Below are positions 38,491 through 47,400 of a stretch of 64,000 nucleotides of DNA, piece after piece; within the stretch, counting starts at the first letter, position 1, and every line of letters starts with the position of its first letter. The notes below the pieces were generated by a model that saw nothing but the letters and a program-made list of their open reading frames with translations, was not told where the DNA came from and did not search any database. The position numbers and the translations under genes are program-made. This stretch comes from Leguminivora glycinivorella (lineage: Eukaryota; Arthropoda; Insecta; Lepidoptera; Tortricidae): NCBI RefSeq assembly GCF_023078275.1, contig NC_062994.1, positions 11,231,545 to 11,295,544 of the forward strand. Reading direction: 5' to 3'.

Positions 38491-41400
38491 TACACACAGA
38501 CAGACACGTCAAACTTATAACACCCCTTCGTTTTTGCGTCGGGGGTTAAAAAACCGGACTCTTAAGTGCGTTTCCACATTATCCGATCCGATATCGGATT
38601 TCGGAAGGATTTCAAAGGCAAAAATCAAAGATGGCGGCTTTAATGTAATGAATATAAAAGTGAATTTAGATTTTTCTTGTGTAATATTCGTTTAAGTAAA
38701 AAGAATAATAATATTATATTATTACCCCTTAAGTAATAATATTATGTGTACCAAAAGTGTTAAGTTATTGTTAATATTGTAAGTTATTGGTACTTAATTG
38801 AGTGTGCGCTCACCGCTTAAAAGATAAGTATTGCATGAAAAATAAGAAATTCTCATGTAAGTGAATATTATATATTCTTATGGGAAATAAAGATCTTTAA
38901 ACCTAATATCGGTCCCACATCCGATATCGGATTGGATAATGTGAAAACCGTCTAAGAGTGAACAAGCATCTTCTGGGCGAGCTCACTCCATCGTAGGCCA
39001 CGTCTTTGCCTTTGTCTAGTCTGTGGCCAAGAGTAAGCCCATTTATAAAAAATAAAAAAAATCGCTTGAGGCCTGAGTGGACGCTTGGAGTTGAGCGTTC
39101 GGCGCGGCAGGCGAGCGTGCGTCCACCCTATGCAGCGTCGACTCAGGACACTTGTATGAGCTTCAATTGTTTGAAATGCACGCACGCCCCGCCCCGCTGC
39201 ACGCCTAAACAGCTCAGCCACGACATTGGTCTAAGCGCGACAGCGGTGAGCGATTGCAGCCGGTGGGTGGGGCACTGTCGGGCGAATGAAAAGTCCGGCT
39301 TCATCGCCCTGTATCGTCGCTCAGGAATAATATGGGGGCGCTCTTTTGCCGCTCACCGCTGTCGCGGGTAGGGACCAATGTCGCTCGCTGCAGTCAGCAC
39401 GTTAGTCCATGATGATTATGTTCAGCGTTGCTATGACGAGGTTATGTGGTGTTTTGAAAACTAAAAAGCGACATGCCGGCCGGCGGATCAAGCCAAGGAT
39501 ACACTAGGGGACAAATGTCCCACGACACGTGTCGCCAGCGACGTCGGGTGAAGTAGCGCGACGTTGTCAGACTTCGCTCGACATGTCTGGCGACATCGCG
39601 CGACACGTGTGGGCAGTGACATCGGGTGTCGCGCGATGTCGCCAGATATGTCAGGCGAAGTCTCGCGAAGTCGTACGACTTCGTTAGACATCGCTGAGCT
39701 GAGGATATAAGTCGCGCGATGTCGCCAGATATGTCAGGCGAAATCGGCCGGCTTCGCTTGACATGTCGCCGACACATGTCGTGGGACATTTGTCCCCTAG
39801 TGTATCCTTGGCTTCAATCGTCAGTGGGCGCTTAATCAAATTACAAATTGTTTTTAACCCCCGACGCAAAAACGACGGGGTGTTATAAGTTTGACGTGTC
39901 TGTCTGTCTGTGTGTGTGTCTGTCTGTGGCATCGTAGCTCCCGAACGGATGAACCGATTTCGACTTTTTTTTTGTTTGAAAGATGAGTTAGTCGGGAGTG
40001 TTCTTAGCCATGTTTCATGAAAATCGGTTCACTATGTCGCGGTCGGGGGTTTTTTCAAATTTTTAATTTTTTGGTTAGGTTATATCATTCATATTAAGCT
40101 TGGGTCAAGTGTAAACATTTAAATTTGTTTATTTTCAGAGCGAAATGGGAGTCATGGAACAAACTCGGCAACATGTCACAGACAGAGGCCATGCAAGCAT
40201 ACGTGGATGAACTACACAAGGTATACTGTCTATGTCTATGTAGATTGTGATTTGATTTTATTTTATTTTGATTTAAAAAAATACACATAGGCTTGGTGAC
40301 ATTGTCAGTATTACAGTCAGTAGCAGAAGTTCCGTAGCGGGCAAGGTGTTCAATATGAACTTGACACGATCGTATTTTTAAGACAATAAGAGCGTGTCAG
40401 GATCATTGTGAACACCTTGCCCGTTACGGAACTTCTGCTGCTGACTGTACGAGGCACCAAATTAAATAACAAAAAATTATAAAATAAATAAATAAATATT
40501 ATAGGACATTCTAACACAGATTGACTGAGGCCCACGGTAAGCTCAAGAAGGCTTGTGTTGTGGGTACTCATACTCAGACAACGATATATATAATATACAT
40601 ATAAATACTGTACATAGAAAACATCCATGACTCAGGAACAAATATCTGTGCTCATCACACAAATAAATGCCCTAATAAAATGCCTAAATAATTATGAGCG
40701 CAAAGAGTTAATTTCTCGTAGAAATTTTGAATTTCACGCCTTTTTCTTTTCACACTTTGGGTGTTAATATAAATTATTTAACTTTTGATGGCAAGCATAA
40801 ACGTCTGCAATAGATGCCAGTGCCACTAGGCTTAGAAAAAAAAAGTGGATATATAATTACTGCCTTGGTTGAACCACACCTCGGACACTGGCGATCAAAT
40901 ATATGAAAGAGGCGCGTTCCTAGCAGACAGTCTAAGCTCGTGTAGGTGAACGCGTACCATGCTTGTATAAGTGAGATATGACAGGTCGACTGTTCGCGTT
41001 TTTGACGGTAACTGTGAGGTAACCGAGAGGGGGTGGGCGGCACTTTTAGCGGGGAGTGAGAGTGGCCTTACTGTACGATAGTACTCTTTATTATACTGTG
41101 GTAGAACACGAATTAGATCGATACTCGATTGCTCTGCCATCTGAGCTACCAAGACTAAAATCAAGATGTCATCGAAATCATAAGTCAAGTCAAACTCGTA
41201 ACCTAACCACAAATAAAAAATTTGAAAAATCCCCCGACCGCGACATAGTAGATCGATTGTCATGAAACATGGCTAAGAACACTCTCGACTAACGCCGTGT
41301 CTTTCAGACGGTCGCGCGACCGTCGCCGTCGCGTCTCATACTTCCAAATCGATAGTTTGACGATGCCACATCGACAGACAGACACACAGACAGACAAATA

Positions 41401-44400
41401 GACAGACAGTCACGTCAAAAAAAACTAAATCTAAATCGTTTTTTCGTCGAGGGTTAAAAACTCACCTAAGACAGTCTACGTATACAGTACGATTATATTC
41501 AGTATAGCTTTATTTTCTTCAACTGCGACACCTTGTCAGCCATTGTATTCATCGATCTAAACCCTCTAACGTTTCGTTTCTACCGCGTATAACCTCATGC
41601 TTTCTTATTGTCTATGGTATAATATATATATTGCTCTATAGTTGTCTTTACGTTTTGAAAAAATCGCTTTTTGGGCGCAACAATCGAGAGGACTGTAAAG
41701 AGATTTCGTATTAAAAAATAACTTTTTTTTTTAAAAATCCTTTAGAGCATTTTTTATTTATTTCATTGTATGTTTTATACATGCCTCGGCGTGAAAACGG
41801 ATTCTCATATTTATAACTCATTTTCCCGGCCTCGAAATGTACTATTAGCTTATGAAATTCTCGAAAATTAGCTTCTTCCAATGCCCTTCATAATTAAGTG
41901 ATGTTTTGTCTGTGACTAAATAACAATTCTTTCATGTCCATGACAGGTTCCCAATCCTTCCCAAAATCAGTTCACCGAACATTCTTTACGTGCGTTGTAT
42001 GTTGAGAAACGTCGTCATTGGCAAAATCCACCTCGGAAAAAAGACCGAGGTGTGAAAGCCATTAAAAAAAAAACATCGATCTAAACCCATTGTAATGAAT
42101 GTTAAGTCTGACCTTACCATTCGCCCTTCCGAAGTTACCGATGTCGGCTGTTGACACAGCGTTGTTTATTTGCTTTTCGTTCAGCTAAGTTGGGATGCCC
42201 TTGTCGTTTTGTTCCGTGATGTATTTATGTGAGAACTACGGATATTTATTCAGTTTTTAACACGTGTTACAAATTTTTACTGTACGTTTGTGATGCGGGA
42301 TGGGTCTATTCGTTACCAAATCCTATAAAGAAAGCTAACGTTGAACGCAAACGCAGATCATAACAAATATAAATTAATCTTAAATTTCCCTACAGAGTAA
42401 CAAGATTTTCCAACAAGAAAGCACATATAAGTATATATTTATCTTTATAAGTATGTATATCGTCACCTAGCAGCCTATCACCCATAGTATAAGCTTTGCG
42501 TAGTTTGGGCACAGTATAATAAAGAGTACTATTACAGTATGGCCACTCCCGCTCTTGGTTTGTCAAACACGCGAACAGTCGACCTGTCATATTTCATATG
42601 GGGCGCGTTTGACCGCGCCTCTTTCATATATTTGAACGCCAGTGTCCCTAGGTTGATCTGTGTAAGGTCCCCACAATATTTATTATTTATTCAAATGACT
42701 TATATTGACAATTTCCATTCCAGATAGTAGAAACCATGTCGTACAGTTCCGACGTGGCTTCCTTCCTGTCAGTAGACGACGAAGACGAGGAGTTCCCCAA
42801 CCGTGACCTTGAGCTGGTGGCCGGAGATGTTCTACGCAGGGTCCGCTCGAACATAACACTCCTATCGGTTAGTATTTCATTCCTCACCATGTGGTAAAAA
42901 CTCGTAACATCCAGACTTCGAATGGTATCTTTTTTTTATACTACGTCGGTGGCAAACAAGCATACGGCCCGCCTGATGTAAAGCGGTCACCGTAACCTAT
43001 GAACGCCTGCAACTCAAACAATGTCACATGCGCGTTGCCACCTCATTAGAAACTTGTACATTCCCTTTTCCCCCCCTTCCAAAAAGGAGTGTACAAGTTC
43101 CAAGGAGGGTTAGGGTTGCCGACGATTCAAAGGACAATAGACGAAACAAGTCAGTTCTGTAAGTCCTCCCGTCATCAGCACACCGCACCCTCGTTGAGCT
43201 CTGGCAGCCTTACTCACCGACAGGAACACAACACTACGAGTAAGGTCTAGTGCTATTTGGCTGCGGTCTTCTGTAAGGCGGAGGTACTACCCCAGTTGGG
43301 CTCTGCTCTAGATTCGAGCGAGACGATATCCGCTGTGCTGTGCCCTAACACACAAAGCGGGATATCATTCGCTATGCCCTACCTCCTATTAGACGAAGAT
43401 TTGACGAAAATTGGACTGAGCTGAGGAGGAAAGGTTGTGCGTGTCTCTGGGTTATGAAGACGAGTTCCCCAACCAGGATCTGGAGCTGGTGACGTTCTAC
43501 GTACTATCGGTTTGTATTTTATTCCTTATCATGTGAAAAAAACTCGTAACGACCAGACTTCGAAAGCGTTTCTTTTTTTTTCGCCACTTTTATGAAATGT
43601 GATATTTAAAAAAAAAAAATGCTATTTCTACTCAGAATCATTTTTCTAATCATAGTAGTTAAAACAATTGTCCCATACGATTTTTCTTATTTTGTTACCA
43701 TTTTCCTTACATGTTGTGTGGGGAAAAAAAATTATGGAAATTCTGGGACACTTTTGGTCTCCTAGTGAGATTGACAGTGCTCGTGATTCTGAGTAAAATT
43801 GACTTAAAATTCCCTAAAAAAAGCAAAATAAAAAAAATGGCAAAAAAAAGAAATCCTCTCGAATGGTATTTGACGGAACTTGGACTGAGCTGAGGATGAA
43901 AGGTGTTGTTGGTTCCCTGGATTATGAAGTCGAGGAGTTCCCCAACCAGGATCTGGAGCTGGTGACGTTCTACGCAGCCTACGTAGCGTCCACTCCGAGC
44001 ATAAAGGCCCATTTAGACGGTACGAGAACTCGCATACGAGTTTTATTACATTGTGGTATTTGAAGGCTGTGCAAAATTATATGAAAATGAAAATGAAATG
44101 AAAATGAAATATTTATTTTTCAAGTAGGCATATTACAATGCGCATATGAACGTCAAATAAAGCTACGCCGGCTCTAACCCTACGCCTCAGCCTCGAGAAG
44201 ATTTCAGTCCCCCCTCAGTTGGGAGGGGGGTATCCACTATGGGACCGACAAGAAACTCGGCGGGCAACTTCTTTTCAAAACATTACATCTTATAACTAAC
44301 ATGCATTAAATAACAAGATACAATTTAACATGCAAAAGTATTCATCAAAGAATATGAGTGTATGTACCCTCAACAGCCCGCAATGTATCTAAAATCGCAT

Positions 44401-47400
44401 ACGAGTTCGCACGCCGTCTAAATCAGGCCTAACACTCCTATCGGTTAGTATTTAATTCCTCACCACGTGGAAAGAGGTGCGAGTAAGGAATGGACAGGCT
44501 TCGCATGGTATTTGACGCAAGTTTTGCTGAAGACTAGGAGTTATTCACCGGGATTTGAAGGAGGATAGAGACGTTCCACACAAGGTCCGCTCCGAACACA
44601 ACACTCCTATCGGTTAGTATTACCATACCTCACCATGTTCAAAGAAAAATGAATAAACGAGTTCGAATGGTATTTGACGCAGCTTAGGCTTTAAGTTGTA
44701 AGGCGAAAGGTGTTTTTCATGTCAAAGAGTGATGAAGACTTAGAGTTCTGAGTTACTCACCTGGATTTGAAGCAGGATAAGATGTTCTCCAAACACAACA
44801 CTCCTATCCCCGTTCCCGTGTGGTGACGGGTTAAGAATTTCACCACCCCCTTTCTTCCCGTGGGTGTCGTAGAAGGCGACTGTGGGATATGGGTTAAATT
44901 GTGGCGTAGGCGAGAGGCTGGCAACCTGTCACTGCAATGTCACAGTTTCGTTTTCTGTCAACCCCTTATTTGCCAAGAGTGGCACTGAAACTTGAATAGT
45001 TTCATGTGCTCTGCCTACCTCTTCATGGGATACAGGCGTGATTGTATGTATATATGTATGTATGTAACACTCCTATCGGTTGGTATAACTTTACCTCACC
45101 ATGTGCAATGAGAAGTGGGTTAATATAGACGTCGTGTAACGTGTTCGTGTGGTGTTTGACGGGAGTTGGAGTTAGACGAAAGGTGGTTTTTCTCTCAGCG
45201 GGTGATGTAGTTGAGAAGTTCCCCAACTGAGACCTGGAACTGGTAACTGGGGACATTCTGCACGGGGTTCTATCGGCTAGTGTTTGGGCGTTTTCAGACT
45301 AAAATATTGCAAACTTTATTCTTACATAACATGGATGTTTTGGCTGGAAGGATTTGGAAACAGTCGCCCAGGATCGTGAAAAGTGGAAGATTCTTCTAAG
45401 AGCCCTATGTCCCTAGTGAGGGATAACAGGAATACATCATCATCATCATCATGGATGTTTTAGGCTACTCAGAAGCGACAGTACTTACCAATTTCACTAT
45501 CAACTCCGCGCTACCATTTAAAAGATGCCCCAAAATGTATTAAATTAACACAAATTTTATAAGGTTCGCTATTAGTTATATATTTATCCGCTCCACTTCG
45601 CTATTTAAAATCCCAACATGTATTAATACATATAAACAGTTTTTATATAGCAATTCGCAACATAAGAATCCAGTATAACAACTCACTTTCCTTTACAGGC
45701 TCGCGTTCCGTGAGCGGTGCGTCATCCCCCGTGCCCCGCGCGCGTCATGACTCCGAGGACGAGTATATTGACACGGTCGATGTTAGTATAGTACGTATGT
45801 CGCTGTGCGGTGTAGGTTTTATACTGTGTACTGTCTTACTTGTGTAGTACCATATTCAATAGGAATTTGTTTTGTACTTTTCTAATGTCAGTGTTAGGAA
45901 ATTGTGTATGTTTTTATTAGACGCAGTAATGGTAGGCCGTCGGCTCCCTACTGATTAATTCTAAATTTTGAAATTTGATGATTGAAATAGGTCCTCACAA
46001 AAACCTCCTATTTCCTTCATTGTATGTTTTGTTTGCATGCCTTCTTTTGTGTGTACTATGTTGTGACGTTAAATAAATGAATTCTATTCTAAATAAAATC
46101 AATATTCCAACGACTGAAAAATTACTTATGCCGTTCCAAGACTTTCAGTATTTGCATTTTAAAACTTCTGTACTTATTTCACTTTCCAATGTGTAAGACG
46201 GTATACTGAATATAGGATTTACACTGCGATCTGTGTACATTGACTGTGCTAAGTCCATTTTGAATGTATGATTCTGATATTTATTTTAAACATTTACGGG
46301 CATTTTCAGAATTTGGCCCCCCCCAATTAGCGTAAGTTGTTAACAAAATTAACTCGCTCAGTTTTGTGACGACAATGAAGCATAAAATCTGTATAAAAAT
46401 TTACTTTTTTCACATTCTGAATGTAGATTATCGCTTAAAGTTTATGTAATTAACACAAAAACAATATTTTTATTGAAATTTCATGCTTAAGTATCGTCAC
46501 AAAACTGACAGTGAGTAAATTTTTTTTAACAACTTTCGTTAATTGGGGGGGTCCCAAATTCTGAAAATGCCCTTACACAAGATATTTGTATCAAAAACAA
46601 AGCACAAACAATGTAAATTTCTTCCTGTTTATTTTTCTTTTACTATGTCTATGTATCAGTAATTCTTTTCGTTTTTAGCCATATGCATGTTATTTTCCTT
46701 TCTTTTTAGGGTTCCGTATTATATTTAATGGTAAAAAACCCCTGCTTGTTTGTCTATCTGTTTAATTTATGTTTGTACTTCATTTCTCTTACGTATACAT
46801 TATTCTTGTTTGGAAACTTTTTATTTTATATATTTTTCTTGTATTTGTTATATGTTGTGACTAACGCACTAACAGTGGAGTCAGGTGGATGCCGACACGG
46901 GCCAACCCGGGGGCTTAGCCACTGTCGATGTTAACGTGGTAAGTCTAGCCATGCCTCAAAAAACCCACTATTTTTTTCCGGAGTTGGCGTTACTAATAAT
47001 TCCACAGAAAAAAAAACAGGGAAAACCAACCGTGTAAAAGACGCTCTCCATTGAAATGCTGTTTTTTTTAACAACAATTCTGTAAAATTAATTCATAGGC
47101 AGTCTTTCTTTTCCTTTCTCATGATTTTTTATTACCGAAAATCTATAATCTAATATTTGTGCAGGAATACTTGTCTTGTCATAGTACTTTTGTCTACTCT
47201 ATGGCCTTGATACATTTTTATAACCTATATGTACTTAATAACTAGAGATGGGCCGAATATGGACTTTGCCGAATACGAATATTCGGCCGAACATTCGGTT
47301 CAGCTTTTACCGAGCCGAACATTCGGCCGAATATTCGGTTACGCCATATTTTTTTAAGGGGATTAATTAAAACTATTAAATGATTGATAATCGTTACATA

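Larger units (their letters stand above)
43858..44530 (+). pseudogene. Decayed exon-4 copy 3, split by a MITE
   Basis: GAGGAGTTCCCCAACCAGGA (43933 on) and GTCCACTCCGAGCATAA match exon 4; the copy resumes at 44431 with CACTCCTATCGGTTAGTATT and CTCACCACGTGG. Between them is a Harbinger-like MITE (44004-44430). It keeps CTCCGA where the functional exon 4 has CTCGA. No acceptor half is present. Confidence 0.8.
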
